NCBI GenBank assembly: GCA_023487965.1
Contig: JAMDBV010000011.1
Location: forward strand, 1 to 6,266
Origin: Patescibacteria group bacterium
Lineage (GTDB): Bacteria > Patescibacteriota > Minisyncoccia > Phycocordibacterales > PALSA-1337
Direction of reading: 5' to 3'
Length of the DNA: 6,266 bases
Shown: positions 1 through 5,254 of the stretch, piece after piece
Layout of the letters: every line of letters starts with the position of its first letter
Numbering within the stretch: the first letter of the stretch is position 1
Program-made: the position numbers and the translations under genes
The notes under the pieces: model-generated
Told to the model about the DNA's origin: nothing
The model's database searches: none
What the model saw: only the letters and a program-made list of their open reading frames with translations

Positions 1-20
1 CAGGCTTTATAATACAGATG
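1..20 (+). repeat. 20-bp exact direct repeat, copy 1 (inside ndk)
   Basis: Bases 1-20 are identical to 179-198. The copies lie 178 bp apart, which is not a multiple of three, so the same DNA is read in different frames of ndk: here as RHLYYKA, in the other copy as AICIIKP. The repeat begins at the first base of the window, so its full length on this side is unknown. Confidence 0.9.
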
Positions 21-299
21 CCGTAATGTCGCGTCTTCGATTTCTGGAGACATGCCTCTACCCTTTAGCACCATTTCGCGCACAATATCCTCTGTTAGCT
101 TCTTAGAATTGTGCCGTACGATATATAGACCAGAATCTTCCAAACGCCTTATTATTTCACCTTTTTTCGCAAAAGCGTCAGGCTTTATAATACAGATGGC
201 CTCATTCCCGGGCTCGACTATTGAGATTTCCAGTTCATCACCAATAAAACGGTCAGGATTTCCATCTGTTTCTCTATGACTTTCCATTGAATTATTCAT
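1..299 (-). CDS. ndk: Nucleoside diphosphate kinase-like protein, 5' part (3' end outside window)
   Basis: The visible 99 codons resemble the N-terminal half of nucleoside diphosphate kinase, which moves the gamma-phosphate between NTPs and NDPs through a phosphohistidine. After an acidic leader of about 32 residues comes AICIIKPDAF (34-43), the NDK first strand with its conserved lysine (K39). It is followed by GEIIRRLEDSGLYIV (47-61) and KKLTED (67-71), the usual helix and second strand. The catalytic histidine would lie beyond the window, so activity cannot be judged. The leader is longer than in typical Ndk, which starts a few residues before the first strand. ATG codons at 302 and 299 are adjacent and in frame; 299 is preferred because a promoter-like -10 lies six bases upstream, and there is no Shine-Dalgarno sequence. 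It lies downstream of pyrG, which fits a nucleotide-metabolism pair. Identity is fairly sure, although the stretch after residue 75 does not follow the usual family pattern. Confidence 0.72.
   Translation of the reverse strand, partial: MNNSMESHRETDGNPDRFIGDELEISIVEPGNEAICIIKPDAFAKKGEIIRRLEDSGLYIVRHNSKKLTEDIVREMVLKGRGMSPEIEDATLRHLYYKA
179..198 (+). repeat. 20-bp exact direct repeat, copy 2 (inside ndk)
   Basis: This is the second copy of the 20-mer at 1-20; identity stops at the next base (199 g against 21 c). It encodes the conserved first strand of the NDK fold (ICIIKP), so this copy is likely the original and the one at the window edge a duplication or an assembly effect. Confidence 0.9.
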
Positions 300-305
300 C
301 ATAAA

Positions 306-335
306 ATAATAACAATAAGTAGTGATTGTGGTCAA
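306..335 (-). promoter_or_regulatory. Candidate promoter for ndk, leaderless arrangement
   Basis: On the minus strand TTGACC (335-330) is followed after 18 bp by TATTAT (311-306). Each matches the sigma-70 consensus at 5 of 6 bases, and a TG at 314-313 gives an extended -10. Six bases separate the -10 from the ATG at 299, so transcription would start at or next to the initiation codon. AT-rich DNA can give such matches by chance; no transcript data are available. Confidence 0.45.
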
Positions 336-351
336 AAAAAACAGCCTTGAA

Positions 352-2019
352 TCATTTACTTCTCGGAGCAATGCGCCTCACCGCCGCTTTGACAAATGCA
401 GTGAAGAGAGGATGTGGCGCGAGCGGACGCGCGAGGAATTCGGGGTGGAATTGGGTTCCCAAAAAGAACGGATGTTGACTGCGAGGAAGCTCCGCTATTT
501 CCATGAGTGTTCCGCTCGGAGATTTTCCGGAGAATACCAAACCGGCCTCCTCGAGTCGCGCGATAAATTCCGGATTGACTTCATAGCGATGTCGGTGGCG
601 TTCACGAATCGTCTCCCTGCCATACGCTTCGCGCGCAATCGTACCTTTGGACAGTACCGCATCATAACCACCCAAACGCATACTGCCGCCATAATCTTTG
701 TCGGCCAATTTCTTCTTCTGGTCAATCATGATGTCAATGATCGGATATGCCGTCTTCGGATCGATCTCCGTCGTATTGGCGCCGGCGAGACCGAGAACGT
801 TTCGGGCGTATTCAACTGTCATTAGTTGCATACCATAGCATAGGCCAAAATACGGTATTTTGTTTTCTCGAGCGTAACGAATCACATTGAGCTTACCTTC
901 GATACCAGTTTCGCCGAAACCTCCGGGAACGATAATGCCTTGTAATTTATTCAGGGCTTTATAATCGGGCTTTTTGACTTCAAAATCCCGAGCATTCACC
1001 GTATGAATGACCGGCTTTTTGCCGAGAGCGTATGCCGAATATTTGATCGCTTCCAAAACCGAAATATATGCATCAGTCAAAACAAAATCGCCTGTATTAA
1101 AATATTTACCGACAATGGCGATATTGATCTCTTCTTTGGCATCCTTGACGCCATCGGCAAATTTTTTCCAGGCACCGAGACCTGATCCACTAGTCTTCGG
1201 TCTCATGTGGAAAGTTTTGAATATAATATTCGTCAGACAATCTTTCTCAAAATTGATCGGTACATCATAGACACTGTCGATATCCGGCGCCGATATGACA
1301 TGATCAGGATTCATATTGCATGACACGGCTATTTTTTCTTTGCGCTTTTTATCAACAGGCAATTCACTTCTGGCAATAATAATATCCGTATTTACCCCAT
1401 ATGACGCCAACTGTCTGATAGCGTGCTGTGTCGGGCGAGATTTCATTTCACCGATCTTGCCGGGAATAGGCAAATACGAAACTATAATGACGATAACGTC
1501 ATTCGGTCTTTTCATCTTGAGCACGCGCGCCGCTTCGATAAACATGATGTTCTGATAATCTCCGACTGTTCCACCGATCTCTATTATCGATACGTCCGAC
1601 TCATCATTGACCGCGGCGCGTTCGAAGCGTCTCACTATCTCATCCCTGATATGCGGCACGGCCTCTACGCACTTGCCTCCATACCCAAGAGCCCTCTCCT
1701 TCTCGATGACATGTTTGTATATCATGCCACTCGTTATGTAATCGTTGGATGTCAAAGTTCTGTTTAGGAACCTTTCATAATTGCCCATATCTTGATCCGT
1801 TTCTAGCCCAGAATCCAAAACGAAAACCTCACCGTGTTCGGTGGGGTTCATGGTGCCTGCGTCGACATTGAGATAAGGGTCGACTTTGACTAGGTTAACA
1901 CGCAATCCGCGCGCTTCGAGAAGAGTACCGATAGATGATGTTGCGATGCCTTTGCCGACTCCGGACATGACTCCGCCGATAACGAAAATGTATTTATGAT
2001 TTGAATGTTTCTTTGGCAT
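352..2019 (-). CDS. pyrG: CTP synthase (glutamine-hydrolysing)
   Basis: This is a full-length CTP synthase of 555 residues, which aminates UTP to CTP using ATP and glutamine, the last step of de novo CTP synthesis in the cytoplasm. The synthase domain (about 1-275) has the P-loop-like GGVMSGVGKG (15-24, K23), DPYLNVDAGTMNP (47-59), ETDQDMG (73-79, D77 matching the Mg-binding Asp72 of E. coli) and EIGGTVGD (147-154, E147 matching Glu140). The glutaminase domain (about 297-550) has the oxyanion loop PGGFGETGIEG (365-375), nucleophile C394 in FGLCYGMQ, and H525/E527 in GTQFHPEF; RERHRHRYEVN (472-482) is also typical. All key residues are present. The start at 2019 was chosen over 2088 because homology begins with KYIFVIGG, and the 23 extra residues would be a translation of the upstream repeat. 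There is no Shine-Dalgarno sequence; a -10-like TATACT lies six bases before the ATG. The protein probably acts as a tetramer with CTP and GTP feedback, as is known for the family. Confidence 0.97.
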   Translation of the reverse strand: MPKKHSNHKYIFVIGGVMSGVGKGIATSSIGTLLEARGLRVNLVKVDPYLNVDAGTMNPTEHGEVFVLDSGLETDQDMGNYERFLNRTLTSNDYITSGMIYKHVIEKERALGYGGKCVEAVPHIRDEIVRRFERAAVNDESDVSIIEIGGTVGDYQNIMFIEAARVLKMKRPNDVIVIIVSYLPIPGKIGEMKSRPTQHAIRQLASYGVNTDIIIARSELPVDKKRKEKIAVSCNMNPDHVISAPDIDSVYDVPINFEKDCLTNIIFKTFHMRPKTSGSGLGAWKKFADGVKDAKEEINIAIVGKYFNTGDFVLTDAYISVLEAIKYSAYALGKKPVIHTVNARDFEVKKPDYKALNKLQGIIVPGGFGETGIEGKLNVIRYARENKIPYFGLCYGMQLMTVEYARNVLGLAGANTTEIDPKTAYPIIDIMIDQKKKLADKDYGGSMRLGGYDAVLSKGTIAREAYGRETIRERHRHRYEVNPEFIARLEEAGLVFSGKSPSGTLMEIAELPRSQHPFFLGTQFHPEFLARPLAPHPLFTAFVKAAVRRIAPRSK

Positions 2020-2025
2020 GAATTG

Positions 2026-2055
2026 AGTATATAACACTAAACAATAGTGGCACAA
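2026..2055 (-). promoter_or_regulatory. Candidate promoter for pyrG, leaderless arrangement
   Basis: TATACT (2031-2026) matches the -10 consensus at 5 of 6 bases and lies exactly six bases before the pyrG ATG at 2019. The best -35 with an 18-bp spacer is TTGTGC (2055-2050), only 3 of 6. A better -35-like TTGACA at 2095-2090 is too far upstream to pair with this -10. The predicted start of transcription is at the ATG. Confidence 0.4.
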
Positions 2056-2067
2056 TGCTTTTATGCA

Positions 2068-2102
2068 ATGACAAATGACAAAATCCAAATGTCAAATCTG
2101 AA
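2068..2102. repeat. Degenerate 7-bp-period repeat between ftsX and pyrG
   Basis: Five consecutive heptads read on the plus strand as ATGACAA, ATGACAA, AATCCAA, ATGTCAA and ATCTGAA. The tract fills the gap between the ftsX stop and the pyrG promoter region. The 11-mer AATGACAAATG from it recurs at 3116-3126, beside the four-helix-bundle gene. No function is evident. Confidence 0.6.
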
Positions 2103-2115
2103 CGTAAAAAGTCGG

Positions 2116-3069
2116 CTATACTTTCAAATACTTCCTCGCGGCGAGATAGCTCGACAGACCGCCGAGAATAATGCCAGCCATCATGATGATGACGAATATC
2201 TGAGCGAAATTACGGACAAAATAATTGGACAGGACATTGACAACCAATTCGAAGTTCGCCGCCACGTCCACGCCCGCCAATCGCAATATGATCGCATCAC
2301 TCCAATATGAGAATGCCGCCAATATGACCAATGTGATTATTCCCGAAAAGACACCGTACATTATTCCGGAAATAACCAGTGGTCCGCGCACATAAATATT
2401 GCTGGCACCGACCAGTTTCATAACCGCAATCTCGTCCTTTTCCGTATAGACAATCAATCTGATCGTATTGAATACCACGATGATCGCGACCAGAATGAGC
2501 ACCAACGCCACGATCGCACCCGCCTGCTCGACCGTCGGAATGATACGACTCAAACGATCGATGATAAGCTTATTCTCTTCATAATTGATCTTCTCAATTA
2601 TCGGCGCGCCGCTGTTATCAAGCGGATTTCTGCTCTTCAGGAAATCGGCGATTGCACCGTAATTACCCGGATCCTTGGCCTTGATACTTATGGAAGCTGG
2701 AAACGGATTGTCGCCCACTTCATCCAAACCTTGCATGATAAGCGCATTATCCTGCCACTTTTCCTTGAATGAGGCCAAGGCCGCATCACGCGATGTATAC
2801 GTCGTCGTGGCCACCTCAGCAAGAGCGTTCACGTCTTTTTGCAGTGAGACAATGTCATTTTCCGGAGCAGAAAGTGTGAAATAGACATTTATGTCGACTT
2901 TGTCTTTGACTTCTGTGAGTAATGATCTGCCAAATGCACTGGCGAATATGAGCGCCCCAAATGCGGTCAATGAAAGCGTGATGACGACAATAGCCGCAAA
3001 AGACAAGAAACTATTGCGCCAGAAATTTACAAAACCTGTTCTTGCTATGCGTTTGAGTGTTGTAAACAT
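2116..3069 (-). CDS. ftsX: Cell division protein FtsX (ABC transporter-like membrane subunit)
   Basis: This 317-residue protein has the FtsX layout. The cytoplasmic N-terminus TGFVNFWRNSFLSFAAI (11-27) leads into TM1 (about 22-45). An extracytoplasmic domain (about 48-180) follows, then three C-terminal membrane segments: about 183-206, 231-255 and 289-311. Between TM2 and TM3 is TEKDEIAVMKLVGAS (209-223), the conserved cytosolic segment near the FtsE contact. FtsX pairs with the FtsE ATPase at the septum and passes ATP-driven movement to peptidoglycan hydrolases or their activators through its outer domain; the partner hydrolase is not in this window. ftsX normally follows ftsE directly, but here 491 bp with another gene and two repeats lie between them. 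The ATG at 3069 fits the family start; only an A-run precedes it, with no Shine-Dalgarno sequence. TATAAA at 3078-3073 is a possible -10, only three bases from the ATG. Confidence 0.95.
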   Translation of the reverse strand: MFTTLKRIARTGFVNFWRNSFLSFAAIVVITLSLTAFGALIFASAFGRSLLTEVKDKVDINVYFTLSAPENDIVSLQKDVNALAEVATTTYTSRDAALASFKEKWQDNALIMQGLDEVGDNPFPASISIKAKDPGNYGAIADFLKSRNPLDNSGAPIIEKINYEENKLIIDRLSRIIPTVEQAGAIVALVLILVAIIVVFNTIRLIVYTEKDEIAVMKLVGASNIYVRGPLVISGIMYGVFSGIITLVILAAFSYWSDAIILRLAGVDVAANFELVVNVLSNYFVRNFAQIFVIIMMAGIILGGLSSYLAARKYLKV

Positions 3070-3077
3070 TTTTTTAT

Positions 3078-3106
3078 AATTGATCTAATTTCTAATTGAC
3101 CTAATT
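3078..3106 (+). repeat. 29-bp repeat, copy 1 (left inverted copy of the 484-bp segment)
   Basis: The unit is AATTGATCTAATT, then TCT, then AATTGACCTAATT. It differs from copies 2 and 3 at one base (T for C in the first 13-mer) and has the opposite orientation. It is followed by CACCTAAT, a further partial unit. It lies eight bases upstream of the ftsX start codon, between ftsX and the end of the four-helix-bundle gene. Confidence 0.9.
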
Positions 3107-3115
3107 CACCTAATA

Positions 3116-3126
3116 AATGACAAATG
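3116..3126 (+). repeat. Short copy of the ATGACAA-type repeat
   Basis: AATGACAAATG is identical to 2067-2077 in the repeat upstream of pyrG. It lies between repeat copy 1 and the stop codon of the four-helix-bundle gene, so two repeat families meet at this border. At 11 bases in AT-rich DNA, chance cannot be excluded. Confidence 0.45.
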
Positions 3127-3143
3127 TATTAATAACACAATTA

Positions 3144-3515
3144 CTATTTAACCTTGTGAAATATGGTATTGAATATAAGATTGAGTTCATTTGCTTCTGA
3201 CCACAATACCCTTGCTTCGTCTTTATACACCGGCTCTGCTACGGCTACCATTCTCAAAAAGTGCTTGGTCTCTCGTGATTCTTTCTTGCATATACCGATT
3301 TTGTGCTTAAAATCCGCTTTGCTTTCAGCATCGTCCGCTTCACAATAATTGGCCCCGATAGACGTACCACACCTAATCAATTGATTAACAATCGGTCTGG
3401 TAATATCATTCTTTGGAACTTTATTGCAGTATTTTATAACATTTTCACCAAATTTGGCAGTCCTTTCTTCAAGATCATAGATATTGCTGGATGTTTTTCT
3501 TATCGCATTGGTCAT
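3144..3515 (-). CDS. Four-helix-bundle protein (S23 / 23S rRNA intervening-sequence protein family)
   Basis: This 123-residue, mostly helical protein has no signal peptide or membrane segment. The family signature is clear: QLIRCGTSIGANYCEADDAESK (45-66), followed by DFKHKIGICKKESRETKHFL (68-87). It matches the pattern of four-helix-bundle proteins first found in intervening sequences inside 23S rRNA genes; the DGR accessory protein Avd has a related fold. The molecular role of free-standing members is not established, although RNA or nucleic-acid binding is often suggested. It sits between ftsE and ftsX and is bounded by 29-bp inverted repeats at 3078-3106 and 3533-3561. Its GC content, by a partial hand count, is near 40%, against roughly 40-65% in the counted lines of ftsE and prfB, which would fit a late insertion. 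There is no Shine-Dalgarno sequence; AATAAT (3526-3521) lies five bases before the ATG. No reverse transcriptase or variable repeat is seen, so a DGR role is unsupported. Confidence 0.9.
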   Translation of the reverse strand: MTNAIRKTSSNIYDLEERTAKFGENVIKYCNKVPKNDITRPIVNQLIRCGTSIGANYCEADDAESKADFKHKIGICKKESRETKHFLRMVAVAEPVYKDEARVLWSEANELNLIFNTIFHKVK

Positions 3516-3532
3516 TGATAATTATTTAGATC

Positions 3533-3561
3533 AATTAGGTCAATTAGAAATTAGGTCAATT
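3533..3561 (-). repeat. 29-bp repeat, copy 2 (right inverted copy of the 484-bp segment)
   Basis: Read on the minus strand it is AATTGACCTAATT, TCT, AATTGACCTAATT. It is identical over 29 bases to copy 3 (and over 30 when one flanking base is added), and is inverted relative to copy 1 with one mismatch. Its first base is the last base of the ftsE TGA stop codon. On the other side GATC follows, then the four-helix-bundle start 14 bases further on. Confidence 0.92.
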
Positions 3562-4241
3562 CACAGAACATACTTCCCATCCTTACTGTCCTTCACAACC
3601 TTACCACGCTCCATTGTTATCACCCTGCCGCCGAGCGCATCGACAACGCCCTTATTGTGAGTCGTCAAAAGAACAGTCGTGCCCAATTCGTTTATCTTCT
3701 TCAAGATCCTCACAATTTCATAAGTATTTTCCGGATCGAGATTGCCCGTCGGTTCATCGGCGATAACAATATCCGGCTGATTGACAATGGCGCGAGCGAT
3801 CGCCACGCGCTGACGTTCGCCGCCCGACAATTCACCGGGAAAATTCCATATTTTATGACCCAGATTGACCAATTCGATCACGTGTGGCACGTCCGCAGAT
3901 ATTTCGCCGTCACTGCGCCCGGCCGCTTCCATGGCAAAGGCGATATTTTCGTACACGGTTTTATTTGGTATCAGCCTATAGTCCTGGAATATGGTACCGA
4001 TCCTCCGACGAATCTTGCCCATATTTTTCTTGTCCAACTTGTGAATATTGGCCGATTCGAAGAATACCGAACCTCGCGTCGGGCGATCTTCGGCGATAAG
4101 CAATTTCATCAATGTTGATTTCCCGGCCCCGGAATGGCCTACAATGGTCAAAAATTCATCGTGTTCGACGCCAAACGTTACATCTTCGAGGGCTACAGAC
4201 TTGTCCGGATAGATTTTCGTGACCTTATCGTAATAAATCAT
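3561..4241 (-). CDS. ftsE: Cell division ATP-binding protein FtsE
   Basis: This 226-residue ABC ATPase has the usual FtsE length and every motif: Walker A GHSGAGKST (35-43, K41), Q-loop FQDYRLIPNKTVYENIAF (85-102, Q86), signature LSGGERQRVAIARA (138-151), Walker B IVIADEPTGNLD (158-169, D162 and catalytic E163) and the H-loop histidine H195 in TTHNKG. The FQDYRL wording after the Q-loop and GNLDP in the D-loop are typical of FtsE. It is cytoplasmic, dimeric and drives FtsX. It follows prfB, and prfB-ftsE-ftsX neighbourhoods are known in several bacterial groups. Its stop codon TGA (3563-3561) abuts the 29-bp repeat. The start at 4241 gives the family N-terminus (MIYYDKVTKIYP) and follows a promoter-like sequence with no Shine-Dalgarno site. 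Confidence 0.97.
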   Translation of the reverse strand: MIYYDKVTKIYPDKSVALEDVTFGVEHDEFLTIVGHSGAGKSTLMKLLIAEDRPTRGSVFFESANIHKLDKKNMGKIRRRIGTIFQDYRLIPNKTVYENIAFAMEAAGRSDGEISADVPHVIELVNLGHKIWNFPGELSGGERQRVAIARAIVNQPDIVIADEPTGNLDPENTYEIVRILKKINELGTTVLLTTHNKGVVDALGGRVITMERGKVVKDSKDGKYVL

Positions 4242-4247
4242 TGCTAC

Positions 4248-4277
4248 AGTATAACGTATTCGATTTCACTTTGTCAC
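4248..4277 (-). promoter_or_regulatory. Candidate promoter for ftsE, leaderless arrangement
   Basis: GTGACA (4277-4272; 5 of 6 against TTGACA), an 18-bp spacer, then TATACT (4253-4248; 5 of 6), then exactly six bases to the ATG at 4241. This is the clearest of the promoter candidates together with that of ndk. The same TATACT hexamer at the same distance precedes pyrG. It would place +1 at the A of the start codon. Confidence 0.5.
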
Positions 4278-4306
4278 CTTTGGCCTAATTTGGATTTTAT
4301 TAAGTT

Positions 4307-4335
4307 AATTAGGTCAATTAGAAATTAGGTCAATT
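4307..4335 (-). repeat. 29-bp repeat, copy 3 (overlaps the prfB stop codon)
   Basis: This copy is identical to copy 2 over 29 bases and has the same orientation; base 4336 also matches. It overlaps the last codons of prfB: AAT (Asn, 4335-4333) and TGA (4332-4330) are both repeat bases. No second coding sequence or inverted partner is seen here, so it is a solo copy. Confidence 0.92.
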
Positions 4336-5223
4336 CCCCATCTCCTTTTCCGCCTCGATAAATCCTTCAATCTCCCCGTCCAAAACCTTATCCACCTGAC
4401 TTGTCTCATATCCTGTCCTGTGATCCTTGACCATTTTGTACGGATGCAAAACATACGACCTGATCTGATTGCCCCATTCAATCGACGTCGTCGAAGCGAT
4501 CTGCATACCGCGCTCCTTGGCGATACGATCATCTTCTCTCTTCTTCCACAATTTGGCTTTCAATATCGCATAGGCCTTTTCCCTATTCTGGGCCTGTGAA
4601 CGTTCCGAAGTGACATGAATAGAAATGCCGGTCGGCTTGTGCAAGAGGCGCACCGCCGTCTCGCGCTTATTGACGTTCTGGCCGCCGGGACCGCCGGAGC
4701 GCGCTATGGATACCTCGATATCTGATTCCGGAATAACGAGATCGCTCTCGTATGATTTTTCAAATTTTGGCAACACTTCGACGAGCGAGAACGACGTATG
4801 CCTTTTGTCATTTGCATTGAATGGCGATATGCGCACCAAGCGATGCACACCCGATTCGTTCTTCATGGTGCCATATACATTCTTGCCGGAAAGCTCCAAG
4901 GTGATATTGCGATAACCACCGTGATCGTTTTGATTTTCATGAATGATCGAATACGCCCAACCTTTGCTTTCGGCGTACTTCATATACATGCGTATGAGCA
5001 TCGCCGAGAAATCTTCGGCATCATCACCGCCGGCGCCGGAGAGAATCGAAAGTACCGCTTCACCGCCGTCGTATTTACCAACACCGGCCAATTCTTCTTT
5101 TAACTTCTTTATCTCGGCTATTGTTGCTTGCGCCTTGGCTTTATCATTCCAGAATGTCGGCGTATTCATGCCGGCTTCGAGTTCGGCAATCTTATTTGCG
5201 ATCGCTTCTTTATTCATGGCCAT
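4330..5223 (-). CDS. prfB: Peptide chain release factor 2, short form
   Basis: RF2 recognises UGA and UAA in the ribosomal A site and triggers peptide release. The decoding tripeptide SPF (133-135) in [15 protein letters not shown] and the catalytic GGQ (180-182) in [15 protein letters not shown] are both present, as is the [13 protein letters not shown] block (64-76). The protein has 297 residues against about 365 in E. coli. The missing part, roughly 65-70 residues, lies in the N-terminal domain: about 50 residues precede the [11 protein letters not shown] block, where E. coli has about 115. There is no upstream ORF fragment or in-frame UGA, so the programmed +1 frameshift that autoregulates prfB in many bacteria is absent. 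Two in-frame ATGs exist at 5223 and 5217; a weak TGC-TAAAGT extended -10 ends six bases before the second, which could make the protein 295 residues. The last sense codon and the stop come from a repeat. Confidence 0.95.
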   Translation of the reverse strand: MAMNKEAIANKIAELEAGMNTPTFWNDKAKAQATIAEIKKLKEELAGVGKYDGGEAVLSILSGAGGDDAEDFSAMLIRMYMKYAESKGWAYSIIHENQNDHGGYRNITLELSGKNVYGTMKNESGVHRLVRISPFNANDKRHTSFSLVEVLPKFEKSYESDLVIPESDIEVSIARSGGPGGQNVNKRETAVRLLHKPTGISIHVTSERSQAQNREKAYAILKAKLWKKREDDRIAKERGMQIASTTSIEWGNQIRSYVLHPYKMVKDHRTGYETSQVDKVLDGEIEGFIEAEKEMGN

Positions 5224-5232
5224 ACTTTAGCA
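5224..5232 (-). promoter_or_regulatory. Weak extended -10 before prfB
   Basis: TGC followed by TAAAGT (5229-5224; 4 of 6) ends six bases before the second in-frame ATG at 5217. The -35 region is poor (TTCCGA at 5252-5247, 3 of 6). It is listed because the six-base distance repeats the pattern of pyrG, ftsE and ndk; prfB may equally be read from an upstream promoter with the methyltransferase gene. Confidence 0.2.
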
Positions 5233-5254
5233 GAAAGTCGGATATATCGGAAGC

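Noticed and set aside
334..352. T8 run on the minus strand just after the pyrG stop as an intrinsic terminator
   Set aside because: No GC-rich stem precedes the run, and the run overlaps the candidate -35 box of ndk.
322..825. Long open frames on the plus strand, such as 322-825, 1423-1767 and 3657-4118
   Set aside because: They lie antisense to pyrG and ftsE, their translations show no family motifs, and they are explained by the coding pattern of the opposite strand.
2017..2088. Earlier pyrG start at 2088 giving 578 residues
   Set aside because: The 23 extra residues translate the promoter and repeat region and have no counterpart in CTP synthases; homology starts after the ATG at 2019.
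3144..3515. Diversity-generating retroelement Avd protein
   Set aside because: The fold family is related, but no reverse transcriptase, template repeat or variable repeat is present; the SIGANYCEA signature fits the general S23/IVP group.
3078..3561. Classical IS element or MITE with target-site duplication
   Set aside because: No transposase is encoded and the bases outside the inverted repeats (ttttat on the left, cacaga on the right) show no direct duplication.
4307..4336. 29-bp repeat as a transcription terminator hairpin
   Set aside because: Its only self-complementary parts are short AATT arms, too weak for a stem, and there is no following T-run.
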